A DNA stretch of 64,000 bases from Liolophura sinensis (taxonomy: Eukaryota; Mollusca; Polyplacophora; Chitonida; Chitonidae): NCBI RefSeq assembly GCF_032854445.1, contig NC_088295.1, forward strand, positions 19,083,385 through 19,147,384, read 5' to 3'. This document shows, piece after piece, positions 23,531 to 36,402 of this stretch. The notes under the pieces were generated by a model that was not told the DNA's origin, ran no database searches, and saw only the letters and a program-made list of their open reading frames with translations. The translations under genes and the position numbers were made by a program. The number at the start of each line of letters is the position of its first letter. The stretch's first letter is position 1.

Positions 23531-26500
23531 ATTTGAGATTCGAGCTAGAGTTATATTGTGTTGACAGAAAAATCAAATGCAACATCAAAAACTGGGATTC
23601 TTTGAGATATTTTTTCATGAACATGGAAGCCACACTGACCATGTTAACCGACTATGAAGAATTGGGTATCTTATTCCACATATCATTTAACCAGGAATCT
23701 CTTGTATTGAGAAGCGTTGAAATAGCGAATTAAAAAGAATGCTGACAAGTTAACAATAAAATCTCTTGTTGTTCATACTAAAATTTGATCATTACAAGAA
23801 ATGTCGTACAAATTATTCTAATATATTCGTCCGAGGTCATCAGATACGACAAACGTCTGAGGTAATCTCTCTTCAAATTTGGAAGTCTGTATGCACAAAC
23901 TGTATGGTGGCCATTCCATGCGCCAGTCAGTGTTAATGTGACAATCCTATCTAACATTCCATATAAAACATATTAAATGAACGTTCGGTATGCAGGATAC
24001 CCAAACTATACTTTTCAGAATAGCCAACCTTACATAAAACTAGGAGAGTATACTTTTCATGAAAGAAATCTACGATGAGTGATGTGCCTCATAGTACAAA
24101 TAGTTTTCAAATGACAGCTGAGGCCGTCAACTGAGAAACAATACCCAACGTCAAACTCTCAACCAATCTTATTTATAATGACGTACATGTATTTCATTCG
24201 CACATGTATATAAGTTGAGATCCTGTGTATATAAAATTGTTTTCGGGCTACCCCAATTACACGATGTACATGTACACCCCCAATCCTTAGCACAGCCTTG
24301 TAATTCAGACTTTAGCTTACTCACACATACAAATGTGTTTGAAATTTGACCTGAGGTTTTAAGGCAGACCTTAAACCCTGCACTATTTCTCTGACTTGCC
24401 AATAAGCCCATAAGTCTAGAATACATACAAATCGCGATTTCTTTAAATCCTACTTGGTTTTTCCATGCGATGTGAGGTGAACACAAAAAGGTCCAAATTA
24501 CAGTTTGGCACATCGTCTCCTTCTTTAACGCTGTAATGGTGATGTACGAGCTACGTGTGTTATGAGTGCACATAGTCAACCATGTAAAGTGTGACGTACT
24601 ACACAAAAGAAGAAGAGTACGTAGCTTTGGGTCGTTTGTTAATCATCGAAAGGAGCTTTATCACCATAAATACAGTTAGGGGAATGTTTTGTTCAAAATG
24701 TTCAATTTAGGTTGCATACGACTTGATTAACGCAATAAAATGACCATTCACTTCATCTGTAGAAAATTTCAAGCTTAGTAGAAGCTTTGGTTGTGTCTTC
24801 AAGGCACTCTACGTGCGCAAGTACAAAACAAGAAGCAGGGATTTTCGAGGCCTGAGCTATAAAACGTTATGGCCAATAAAAATTTCGGTGCTTTGAGAGC
24901 ATCATTAAATGTAAATTCTATTTATATGTCACCTGCTAAAGGTATCGTGCATATCACGAAAACTTTTAATTATCTAAATTTTCCCATGCACACGTCCTCT
25001 CTAGAGCGTTTATCTAGAATGCGTAGACTCATAAATTCTCAAACAGATGCAGCACTTTAACAATAACAGTTGCTCAGATACAGTATGTGCGGCTTCTATT
25101 CAGGGCCCAGGTAGTGAGAACGAACTGGTAGCCTTTTTCACATATACGCTTACCATTATTACATTCTATAACAAGACTCCATTAAGAAGACTACAATGAC
25201 CATGCATCAATGATACAGTATTATCTTATTTAACCAATGAACATCAAATAATGTCTTCGGCTGTGCTTCGTTGTCTTTCTTGTCATTCTTGATTTAATAT
25301 GCATTTCTCCAAATTCGGCAGAGTGTTCATACCGGAAAGTGTTAAATATACTATCTATCTTTAATTAAAAAACGTACTCACACACGCTTGGTACTCTATA
25401 CGTGTTTAACTGTTGGCTCGATGACATAATCATAGCAAACGACACTTCATGCGTAGCTATGCTGTATATTTACTACACACATATATATATATCTCAAAAG
25501 CATACATGTGGTTAATGCCGGGTTTTGTACTATGGGTTCCTTGTGAAAGTCTTAATCAATAACATTATTTATGTTGTCATTATTCAAGCACTTCCAGTAG
25601 CACATGCGATATCAAACTATTATGATGACTGGTTTGGATGATGGCTTCATCTTAGTGAATCATATGCGTCAAGGCTAAGAGTAAATTCATCTGGGAGAGA
25701 TATAAGGAAAGGTCAGCCTTCAGTGATCACGGTTCCGGTTTTAAGATGAAATGATAACAATACGTGCTTAAGTTTACATCCATGAATCAAACTGAGTAAG
25801 CAACGTTTGTGTGCCTACTGGAGACAGTTGTAAAGATAACCATTTTAACCGTAATCGGTCTACCAGATTCTTAAACTAAAAACATACCGATTAGTCTGTG
25901 TAGCAGCTATCATCTTAATCCTGTTAAATTAATCCATCAAACTTGATTCGATATAACCTAACAAAAGAGGAACAAGCAGCAATCTTAAACGTACCATACA
26001 CTATACTCAGCGATCACCGAAACTCAAAGGTTCCTTCTTCAAATGTCCTATATTTGTATACAAAATCCGATCGGAACTAAATCTGAACAACAATTCTCTT
26101 AACTACACTATACATGTATAAGTCGATATGAATATCTGAGAAAAGGGCTAGCGTTTCACGATAGAGATTAGATCGTTTTTATTCTTTTTTAAACACGTTC
26201 ATCGTGTGGCAATCCGTAATTAACCCACAAACTTTAAAATCTGATGACGATGACCACGTACATGAACCTGGGATGAAGCCCCTCTAGAATCCATGCGGAT
26301 ATGCAATAAAATAGTCAAATTACAAAGTTTACATACCAAGAGGAGTGAAAAGGGTTTAAATTAAATTATTAATCATAACATATGTAGGCCACATATGATA
26401 TATGCTTCTACTATATAGTATAACATCCACCTCGGATAAGGCAAGGGTATTTGTCGGTCCGCTGAACCTGAAAAAAGAACGCATGTCAGGTCGAGAAGGG

Positions 26501-29500
26501 CCTAACTAATTGGCTGATATTTTCTGGAGATGTTGAGTGTTCATCTGTGAACATCTCTTGCCCTCCCATGCTCCCTCCCCCCGATGCCTTACGTTTTCAC
26601 AGCACAGGACGCCCCGTCCTCAGACGCCACGTGGCCGCGCCATTGGCCACAGCTACTCTAGACAGTTGGCGCATGCCAAGCCTTGATGAAGCACAAGCGC
26701 TAACTCTAGACCATTCTGCCGCAGATGAGATACGAAGAAGCTTAGCCGTGATATAATTAAGCTATAGCACCGCGGTGACAGAGATTTGGCTTCAAGATTG
26801 GACAGGGTATCTTTTTTTCTCCATAGAGAAATGTAACAACTTTGATTCGAGGCCAAAGAGAAAAAAAGAGCTTGAATTTTTCCATATACCGTACAGTCAG
26901 ATAAAGTTACCGTTAACGCCGGGCAAAGTATATGGGAAAATTGCGATTTCATTTTTGTTTTCTTATTTGTTTTTTTTTTTTTTCAAGAACATGCCTCACT
27001 CAGAACACGGAAACCACACACACGACCCCAGAGTTAGGAATCACAAGCGGATACGAAACAGTCTAACGCCAGAGACAGCACGCGACAACCGGCAAGAGGG
27101 CTAACAGCAGCGTCCGCCATTTTGCAACAAGCATGCGCCAGAATCCATAGACCAAACCACGCAGTAATTGTTCTGATTCCCAGTCATATTAATACGAGTG
27201 CAAACTTTCATCAGCGTTGGATTTTGTTTGAATTTGAAATATATGAAATATTTGGAAAATACATGGAAAAAAACAATGACATTCCCAGTTATCACTAAGC
27301 GTTTAGGACATTCGTGGGCAGATTCCATTGAGCTCTTGGCACAGTATTAGCATGACTTAGAAATCAGAAGCCAAGAGAAAGACTGGGTACACGTCACAGC
27401 AGCTGTAATAGAAGTGTACATAGGACTAGACAAACATACGGACACACCACACCATAGCACTGGTCTTGATGTATTCTTGGAATTTTGAATGACATGCATC
27501 CTGACTGTTTTGCAGCTTTGCATATCAAACTAAATTCTGTATGAACATACACAATTGTTGCAATTTATGTACAGTGCTAAAAACACGTAATCTCATTGTA
27601 GCGTTATTCATATAGCCAAAAGACATGACAGCCAAATCATTTTAAATCAAACTTTTTACGCCAAGATCAGTTGGTGTGGGTGTGTGTGTCTAGGTCTACA
27701 GAAATCACAGCGTCACAAACACCTTACCGTTAAATTGTTTTTCTGAAACCCGGAATTCATTCTGAAAAAGAGCCAATAAAATACTGCGTTACGATGGGGA
27801 TTTGCATACAGTGTCCCAGGAGGATGTATACTGTTTCCATTGGATGAATCGCTGGTCGGAGGAGCACTAGACATGACCCGGGAGTGCGGAGAATAATCTA
27901 TAATGATCTAGTACACCAGTACCATACTTTGAACCAAGCTAAATTCATAGCTTTATTCACCTACTGAGCGTCATTTGTCTCAATTGTACCAATGTGAAAG
28001 CCAAACTAAAAGTTAAGACCTAGCTTAGTTCCAGTAATTTATTTTATAAGTATTTCAGCCTGAATTCATACCTAAAAAAACTAACTTCCTCTGACAGAAG
28101 TAGTCAGAACTGTAGTGATGTTCTGAATCGTCAAGATTATTTTTATATTTTATTTTTTCCTTAGAATGTTTTGGTTTTACCATAACAACCCGTACTTCTA
28201 CCCGCCATCGTGTCGCGATGTGTGATAAAAACATGGTGTAACAGATGACCGCTAATTCTTACAACGAGAGCCGCCATCTTATACTACATCATCACATACC
28301 AAACAATGTCACAATGCTTCAATGTGTTCACAGTATTCAATGGACAAAAAAATAAAACCGAATGCTGTGAGAGCAAAATAACTTAAGATGGTTATAAGAT
28401 AAAGCATTTCTTAACCATTAGAGAAATTCAACAACCTTTAAAGCAGCCCTCATCTGGTGGTATACTTCTCTTCTGTTTGACATTTTTATTCCGGTAAACT
28501 CGGAATTCACTAGACAAAACAAGGATGAACAGGTGTGCTTGGCGATGATGTCGATTTCTCACAGGGAAGGGCACCCCTACCCCCAGAGGTTTCGCTAGCT
28601 CACAGTGTCTGCCCTCCTTAGCTTGGGTTATTTTCAGAAACTCCTAAAACCGAAGCTTTCCCTGCCTTACCAGCGAAGTTAAGTAAACCCAGGCTAACAC
28701 CCCTCAAAATTCACTAGCTCACAAAGCTAAAACATCAAGAAACAGATTCACTAGTAATAAACTTGATACATACAACTTCAGAACAAATTGTGAATGTAGG
28801 AACTAGTTAGCAACTCACCATGACTACAGAGACTGTTGTATCCGGCCGAGTTGAGAGTTGTAATAAGGATAAACACAGAGGTAAAGCCAATGGCCAGAAC
28901 TATGGCATCTACAGCACAAGTGAGATACACACACGGACTGTCGGCTTAACCGCTCTACTGCGCATGCCCACAAGATGCTACTGGAATGTGATACAGATGT
29001 CGGTTTGTCAGTGTTTAGTCGTCTGCCTTTTACGGACATTTACAAACTGTACCGGTTGCTAGGTGAAAGCGTGCAACAGGGCTAGCTGTGTCAGAAACAG
29101 CTATGATTTACAATATCAACAGGAATATGAACGAAACGCTACAATCTTTCAAACGGGAAAGCTCTCTGCTTATGTATGGCGCTCTATGGACGGGAGGAAG
29201 CCATAAAACTCCAGAATCCATAACACCGGTCCACCATATTTCCTGAGTAAAATATGCCAAGCAGGGTGGCGTGTGGCTGAGGCACGAGGAGGGAAGATAC
29301 AAGCCGATTATTCCTACGAGAAGAGAGTTAAGCAAACAAGGACGAGGGGATAATACACACCAGACGGTACATATTACACACATATGTGATCTAGTCTCGC
29401 ATCTGAACATTGTACAAATGTTAGTTATCATGCCTGTAGTCTACTGTATTAACTCTAACCCACTACCTAAACAGTTCTGCGAGCTCCGGAACTGATGGGG

Positions 29501-30576
29501 GAAATAGACAGATATTAGCCCCTTCCCTTAGGGCATCCTTACCCCGGAGGATAACTGACTACTCTAACACAATCAGCGTACTCTAAACAAAGCGATACCA
29601 GGGGGATGGGAGGAATAGCACATGGGAATTCTGTTATGTCTTAAAGAAAACCAATCCATACGCCAGAAATATCAGTGGGTCAGTATATAATATTATTGTT
29701 ATTCCCACATTTCCCTTTAAAAATTTTAAGCTGTAAGAAGCTTTAAAAATGCCTCACTTCTGATGCGAGCCATGTAAAAAATACAGATAGATCACCACAC
29801 CGAGTGTTTACAGAGGTTTAACTGCGCAAGAATTGTAGGAGGATACTACCCCTTCTCTACTGTTAATACACTTCTACAACAACCATTCTTTGCAAGGCTT
29901 TTAATATTTTTTTCTAGTTTTTATGGCAGGAGAAAGGGGTATTTGAAAATGTTTTGGGCTGGTGGATGTTTCTCGCTTCCTCGGGACCCAGTCTGTATTT
30001 TACAAATCATTCTTAAAAATACGGAGTAAATAGCATAACGTCACTTCCTAGAGCGTAAGCTTTTTTACACATAATGTTTTATTGAATGAGAGATATTGTT
30101 TTACGTTGCATTAATGATAAAGAAAAAGTATACATATATATACAGCGTAACAGTTCATGCTGTCCAAAGAAAACAAGAGCAGGAGTTATGGGTTTTGTGC
30201 ACCATGATAGCAACGACGAAGTTAGATTTATTTTATTATTGATTTATTAAGCTTTTCTTATTGATTTATTAACCTGTTTACTTACTTATATAACTCTCAT
30301 TAGTCGGTCTGACGAACTTTTTTTTTAATCTTGGGCTGACACTTATCATTATTGCGGGAGGCATACGGGCTGAACTCAGGGAAAACACACAACCGTTGCT
30401 GGCAGTCCTCACTGAACAGCGAGGTCACAGGTTCGAATCCAGCTCCTACTACCTAACTCAGCGTTTCAAATTACGCGAGCGGGTTTAATCGCTATAGGTG
30501 CTAAAGGGTCGTGTTTTTGCACGGACACTTAATATCTACATACAGTGTGTATTTACATACATATAGCATAAATAAG
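23531..30576. other. No supported gene; two ATGGCGG sites
   Basis: Open frames up to 145 codons (24169-24606 minus) show no recognisable family. Minus-strand AAAATGGCGGAC (ATG at 27120) and AAGATGGCGGCT (ATG at 28277, followed 15 nt later by GTAAGA) look like start or YY1-type contexts but lead to no gene I can trace. There is a T-run at about 26968 and a tRNA B-box-like GGTTCGAATCC near 30429. Confidence 0.4.
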
Positions 30577-30700
30577 TATTTATTTATTTATTTATTTATT
30601 TGATTGGTGTTTTACGCCGTACTCAAGGATATTTCACTTATATGACGGCGGCCAGCATTATGGTGGGAGGAAACCGGGCAGAGCCCGGGGGAAACCCACG
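30577..30700 (-). repeat. SINE tail and body, left arm of a foldback
   Basis: (TATT)n GATTGGTGTTTTACGCC through GCGGCCAGCATTATGGTGGG and GGGCAGAGCCCGGGGGAAAC. It is truncated before the tRNA-like head and is nearly the exact reverse complement of the copy at 30759-30855. Confidence 0.9.
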
Positions 30701-30860
30701 ACCATCCCATAAATAAATAAGTACGTGGGAATGTCTCCCTACAACCTGTGGATGGCTGTGGGATTTCCACCGGGCTCTGCCCGGTTTCCTCCCACCATAA
30801 TGCTGGCCGCCGTCGTATAAGTGAAATATTCTTGAGTACGGCGTAAAACACCAATCAAGT
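30701..30860 (+). repeat. SINE body and tail, right arm of a foldback
   Basis: It starts inside the body (GTACGTGGGAATGTCTCCC) and continues through CGGGCTCTGCCCGGTTTCC and the tail to CACCAATCAAG. With the left arm it forms a tail-out inverted pair with about 95 bp arms and only a few mismatches by eye. Confidence 0.9.
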
Positions 30861-31181
30861 GATAAACAAACAAACACAAATACCCTCTCCCAGCCAACTC
30901 TAACTCCGTAATCGAAATGGTGACATAACGATTAACATTTTGTATACTTCAGTCCTAGAAAAAGTGAAGAAAACAACGTGCAGCGAAATCTTAGCGTTTG
31001 CAGAAAAGGTTTATAGCCTTTGTTGCACTAGTTATCAACCAGAAACCGCGAAACCAACACAGACCATAATAGCATCGCCTGTACCGGGAAGGCGGGAACC
31101 AATCACGTCATTCCAACCACTACCATTTCAATTCAGTTAAACACAAACACAATCCTCTCTGCTGAAAAATGTATGTACTTC

Positions 31182-31187
31182 TTTATT
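31182..31187 (-). promoter_or_regulatory. Poly(A) signal of the C-type lectin gene
   Basis: AATAAA on the minus strand, about 115 bp past the lectin stop codon (31304-31302); no better candidate is closer. Confidence 0.6.
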
Positions 31188-31301
31188 AGGTTTAGTTGCG
31201 AAAATAGACATCAAAGGTACATCAAAGGTACGGCTGCAAGATTTCCATTCCTGGAATCCAGTACTACTGGTATGATCGGCCTACGCTATAACTGACCCCG
31301 T

Positions 31302-33650
31302 TCAAATTTCACAAATGAACTGACGATCGTAGCTCGAACAGTAGACGTCAGCAATCTTGAAAGCAGAGGAGGGCCAAAGTGATACGCATGTTTGACCATT
31401 CGGTTGACCAGCAGCCCATGTGATACCCGAAGATATCGGACCACCGGTTGTTGTCCATACCCACTGTCCGTTCACCTTTTTCCCGGACGTCAACCAACCA
31501 TTGGTCGTTCTGCTTCTAATGGAAGCTGTGAAACAAGTGAAACGATTTAGACATGAAACAATAAATGTGTTTCAGTGTTGTAGTTGCGCCGTTTTACCTC
31601 TCCGTTTAAAAATAAATGCAACAGTCGCAGAGGCTATATACATGTACAATAAAGCTGTCCAACATTATGAAAAGATTTCATCTCGTATAAACTCTGGTCT
31701 ATCTCCGATTGATGAGACGTGGCTTTAATCAGGAAATTGACCTTGTACGTGGCCAAGGGCAATGTTTTTCCTCTGGTCTATGCCTGGTCTCATCCATCAG
31801 TAAAGCTTAGTGCCGTCATCGTGGTGTATAAACCTTGATTACGACATTAAGCACACATGCAATAAATAGATAAAAAAAATAACTCATGACGTCTTGACGG
31901 CGGGTGGTTTACAGAGTTAGCTCCCTTTTCCTTGTAAAATCGGTAGAAGGCTTTGAGCCACTAGACGGCTTGTTATAATTTATATTCCACATCAATGCTG
32001 GAAATGTTATAATCTATAAGAAGTCCTCATGTGGCTGACTTGGCACAATAATTCGATACATACAGTGTGTAAAAGTTGATTTTAAATGTGTTTTGAAGTG
32101 GGTTGTGGCATGCTTCCGTTGTCACCACGAGAAGGGCTCGGCGGAGCTTTCTTAAGTTTTTTCTATGTTTTTCTTAAACTTACAATCCTATACCTCTGTT
32201 TCATTTTTTTCATGTTCATGAGGGAAGCATAGAAGCTAACCTCAGGCAAAGAGTTATTAACTTTTACGAAAGCGTCATAGATATCTCTACCGCTGTTAAG
32301 TTTTAAAAGTTCACGGGGTCGCATAACAATAGCATAGCAGCCATACATTTCTTAATGTTCACGAGAGAGGAAAAAAGAATCTATACATCAGGCTTATCGT
32401 GAGGGTTTGTCGTGAGGGTCACGAGAGTTCAGCTAGTTCCCTATAGCATACTTACAGTAGCGACTGCTCAAATACTGCTGTAGGAAATTATATTCGTCCA
32501 CGCTTTCTATGGCTACCAGAGAACTGCCCTTATATTTGGAGTTGCAGGCTTCATTGGCGGAATCCTGCGTCAGTCTCTGCTTGCTCAGCTGGAAGAAATA
32601 GCAGGAGCCGGCATGCGCAACCCAGGTGGCGGGACACGCCTTCTCGTCTGTATGAGAGAAAAGCATTTTTAAAGAAACCATATCATACGTACAAAACAAC
32701 AGATTAAAAACGGTTACAAATAGCAGTTAAATACAGTATTGTCCTCTAGGTAGCGCGTTTTTTAGCTCTTCGTCTCGGGATTATAGGGTTTACCTGTATC
32801 AGCCTGACTGCCGCGAAGGTATAACATTCTAACATTATTCGATCAACTCATAACTGCACAACAAATGGCTTGGTGATTGGTGAGGTCATCTGAGTAAAGA
32901 TGTTTAGCCATACACGTGTACGCCTGCGATTTTTTGATATACTGAGCTACATTTCAGAGAACGATTTGCACGTTTGTGCCTTGAATTCGCCCACATGCCT
33001 ACATGAGACTTCCGAGCAACCCACCGTCTTCAGGTTGGAGGTCTTTGGTGTTGTTTTCCTTGAAACCAACTTCCAAGGACTGTTTACCCGCTGGTATTTC
33101 CACATCTGTACAGTTCTCGTCTCCAGTGTTAACATCTTGTATTTCTGAAGACAGTTCCGAACAATTTCATCAGATAAGCAATTGAAATCAGACACTGTAG
33201 CCACGAAAGCATTGAAAATCACAAAAACTTAATATGCATGGATTGCCGTTTATTTACTTAAATTATTCAACTTCAAGTTAACATATAATATTTTTGCTTC
33301 TGGTTAACTTGACTGTGCACTGGAATTTTTCAAAACTGGAACAGACCTCTGAAGCAATTTCAAATGTTTGGAGTCTTACCATACGCCATGTCATCAACTT
33401 TCTCCGTAAGACGAGTTAAAGCTTCGCGCATTTTTTGGTTTGAGGCTGCGTCCCTCAAGAGCAGGTCCATGTTTTTGGTCATGTTCCTCATCGTCATAGA
33501 CAGCTGGTGGATGAGTGTGTTTTCCACGCGGCCCAAGGAATCAATGCGCTGGGTGATGTTTTCGATCTCGCGTCGGCACGGGCAGAGACGAGAACATCCA
33601 TCCGAGCTGGAGATGAAAACGACGGCTACCAGAAGTATGACCCACTGCAT
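31302..33650 (-). CDS. Secreted C-type lectin with coiled-coil neck, complete
   Basis: Four exons, 268 residues: 33650-33380, 33144-33025, 32647-32456, 31525-31302. All introns are GT-AG in phase 1. Residues 1-18 are a signal peptide (MQWVILLVAVVFISSS). Cys19, 23 and 25 precede an amphipathic, probably coiled-coil neck (26-90) with NIT and NMT sequons. Exon 2 is an acidic linker with an NCT sequon. Residues 131-268 form a long-form C-type lectin domain: Cys135-146, Cys165-266 and Cys241-257 pairs, a W-V-W core (216-218), QPN (235-237) and the ending FICEI. QPN differs from the EPN (mannose) and QPD (galactose) motifs, and IADV stands where WND is usual, so calcium-dependent sugar binding is uncertain. 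The role is likely extracellular recognition, perhaps immune, as an oligomer. The start is the first ATG; the frame upstream opens on GTG only. Confidence 0.88.
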
Positions 33651-33733
33651 AATTGGGCGTAATACAAGTAACACAATTACTGTTCACTGGAAATAATCGG
33701 GAAAGACAATGTCAAAACCCTAGATAGTTTTGT

Positions 33734-33741
33734 AATTTATA
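33734..33741 (-). promoter_or_regulatory. TATA box of the C-type lectin gene
   Basis: Minus-strand GGGTATAAATTAC lies 84-91 bp before the lectin ATG. Transcription would start near 33705-33710 and give a 5' UTR of about 55-60 nt. The downstream splice chain supports the orientation. Confidence 0.55.
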
Positions 33742-34220
33742 CCCTGTTTTGTGTACACATAAGTTTGAAGACAGTCAAGGTGACCAAATAACTGTGCAAC
33801 TAAACATATATGAATAAAGTTGACATGCAGGCCAGGCTATGTTTAAAGAGGTTTTTCTTTACTCTTCCGAACAGGTGATTTTGTTAAGATTTCTGCAGTC
33901 TTACTCAGCTGTGTATTATGACTGCACAAAGAGCAGATAGAATAGACTCATCTGTCAATTCTAAAGTGCAAAACGTCTCACGGTATCAAGAAGAATTAAA
34001 ACACTGCCTAAATGATCGATTATTGACGAGAGGTGAAGCTTTTAAGATGTCAATCCAGTTCTGACGTTATTCACTTAGCCCTGATGATCGCATGTATTCT
34101 TGTCACTCTACAGATGTAAACATCGCCACTCTGTCCTTGTCTTGTTCCTTATAATAATCCCTTTACTTGTATAGTTAGCCTTGACTCATAGAAAATTACA
34201 CCTGCCTTCTCCAATATATA

Positions 34221-34497
34221 GGATGCTGGCCGTGGTCGAATGGTCAAGGTGATTGTCTTAAAATCGCTAGGTCACAAGAGGCGCATATTTATTCAGTCTC
34301 ATTCTCTGCTCTCTTGTATTGTTATACCAGACGTTTCCAGGAGAACATTTGTCACACGCTGCGGGATAGTAACCCACCAGCTGCCGGTGGTTTACGCCGC
34401 GGTTTTCGGTTTCTTCCACCCATAGAACTTGCCCCCAATCATATAAATGAAAAATTCTTGATCATGACTTTAAACAACACTCAAATAAAGTAATAAA
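34221..34497 (+). repeat. SINE with a different tRNA-like head
   Basis: The head GGCCGTGGTCGAATGGTCAA differs from the GGCTCAGTTGG head of the main family. The tail (CATATAAATGAAAAATTCTT, CTTTAAACAACACTCAAATAAA) is a diverged form of the common tail. Confidence 0.65.
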
Positions 34498-34681
34498 TCC
34501 TCCTGAACAGAACCCAAGCACTTAAAATGATAATAAATGAATTAGCGTAAAAGATTACAAATAAATGTGCTTACTTGTGCCAAAAGATCAATTCTAGTAC
34601 GTATACGAAAACCTCATTGTCAATCGTTTTGTAATACAGTTAGATCCATTGCTTCAGTATGTGCAAGAATTATGTTGAAGT

Positions 34682-34951
34682 GGGGAGCTAGCCGAGGCCG
34701 AGTGGTTAAAGATACTAGACGTTTCATTAGGACACGTGCACTAGGTATAGGTTCAAACCCGACTACGGCCGGCAAATTTTTAATGATTCCGCTCCCACTA
34801 TTCATGAGGCCTGCCTGACGATATACGTTCGACGATGCTCGAGTCCGTTTAAGCAGTCGTTTGTTAAATACCAGTTGTCTTCCACCAATATGGTGCGCCG
34901 AATAAGTGGAAAATTCTCGAAGATGCGTCAGACAATAAATCAAATAAATAG
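34682..34951 (+). repeat. SINE with a Leu/Ser-tRNA-like head
   Basis: The head CGAGGCCGAGTGGTTAAAGA and the B box TAGGTTCAAACCCGACTACG resemble class II (Leu/Ser) tRNA. The tail GAATAAGTGGAAAATTCTCG plus CAATAAATCAAATAAATAG is the common family tail. So two heads share one tail type. Confidence 0.8.
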
Positions 34952-36154
34952 GCATGTGCTGAGGTGAATTGTAACCACAATCACAATGTATCATTTTTAA
35001 CATGCATGTTTGTAGCTAGCCAGAATATTTTGTGTTTTCAGGGAGAATGTTCACACATTTGAATAAGATTACACACTGCATCTCCAGTACTCCTGTGGTT
35101 CATTGATCGCCGTCACGTTATTATAGGGAACGCCTTATCTCAGTTTCCTTAACGGCTTTTGGGTCCATAATATTTCATAACACTGCCCTGTTCATAAGAC
35201 GTATTAAAATACAGCATGATTTTTCTTTCATACTACCATATTTAATCTAATACTTCTCTTGTTTAACACATGGAACTTCCTTAGCCCTTCTCTTGTAAAG
35301 TCATCCGCACACCAGCTGTCAACCAAACTGAACATTCCATGTCAGCTATCTTAAGACCAATTTCTAGCCTGCCAAATTAAGCTGTACAATAACAAGACAA
35401 TTCCACATTGGGCCTGTTCATTGGTACGATGACTGATTAGCGGAGTCATACATATCTTCAACCTAGAGGATTGGAGATATTTCCGTGACTAAACTGACGA
35501 TTAGTTACAAAACATGTTACAAAATTACACAAAACATATTCCTACAACCGTGACCTTTTACCACCATCTTTTACTATATTGTCTACTCCATCGACTTAAT
35601 GTGCCACAGATTATGCATTTCAATGGTTTAAATTGAATGAACTCAGTCCTATACTACTGTAGCATTTGAAGAACATGTATAGGAAACTAGATGACCCCGA
35701 GGGCAGTCATACGTTACGGTAAACCAATCAAGAGCGTTGATGTTATTAAACCCAATATACTATCCCTATACTTTTACTACTGCGCATGTCAGTGAGGTGG
35801 CAGGTGTTTGTCAGTGCACAAGTCAGAACAGCTTATATACAAAACATAACCTGCGTCAGATCAGAGAGATAAAGCATTAGTTGTTTTACATGTCATAGTA
35901 AAATATTTTGACGGCGATGATAATATTTTTTATAACTGTGTTTTTGTGCAGAGAGGTTAGTAAGCCTGTGTTTCTTTCAGCACATAACATGATCAGATTG
36001 CTTGAAGAAGCTATGCTGGACATTTTCGACAAAATGTAAAAAAAAAAACATATAACATTCTAAATCTGCGATGAAGTCCATAAAGTTTTTTAATTTATAA
36101 AGCGGGTCACATTGTCCATAACTTTTTTCAAAGCTTTACATTATAAATAGTTTA

Positions 36155-36402
36155 GTATTTATTTATTTATTTGATTGGTGTTTTACGGCGTACTCAAGAA
36201 TATTTCACTTATAAGACGGCGTCCAGCTTTATGGTGGGTGGAAACCGGGCATAGCCCGGCGGAAACCAACGACTATCCGCAGGGTGCTGATAGACCTTCC
36301 AACGTACGGCCGGAGAGGAAGCCAGCATGAGCTGGACTTGAACTCACAGCTACCGCATTGGTGAGAGACTTCTGGGTCATTACGCTGCGCTAGCGAAATA
36401 GT
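36155..36402 (-). repeat. SINE, minus strand, nearly full length
   Basis: Begins GTATTTATTTATTTATTTGA and passes in reverse through the tail, GGAAACCGGGCATAGCCCGG, GGAGAGGAAGCCAGCATGAG and CGCATTGGTGAGAGACTTCT, to CATTACGCTGCGCTAGCG. It is truncated only at the outermost head. Confidence 0.9.

Noticed and set aside
24169-24606. 145-codon minus-strand open frame
   Set aside because: No recognisable domain; Cys/Ser/Thr-rich translation typical of chance frames.
27030-27120. Short minus-strand frame MADAAVSPLAG from the ATGGCGG at 27120
   Set aside because: It stops after 28 codons, and the internal GT sites are poor donors.
30612-30877. Overlapping minus-strand frames with similar text at 9.4, 16.0 and 42.3 kb
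   Set aside because: The shared peptide ([12 protein letters not shown]-like) is the translation of the SINE tail, not a protein family.
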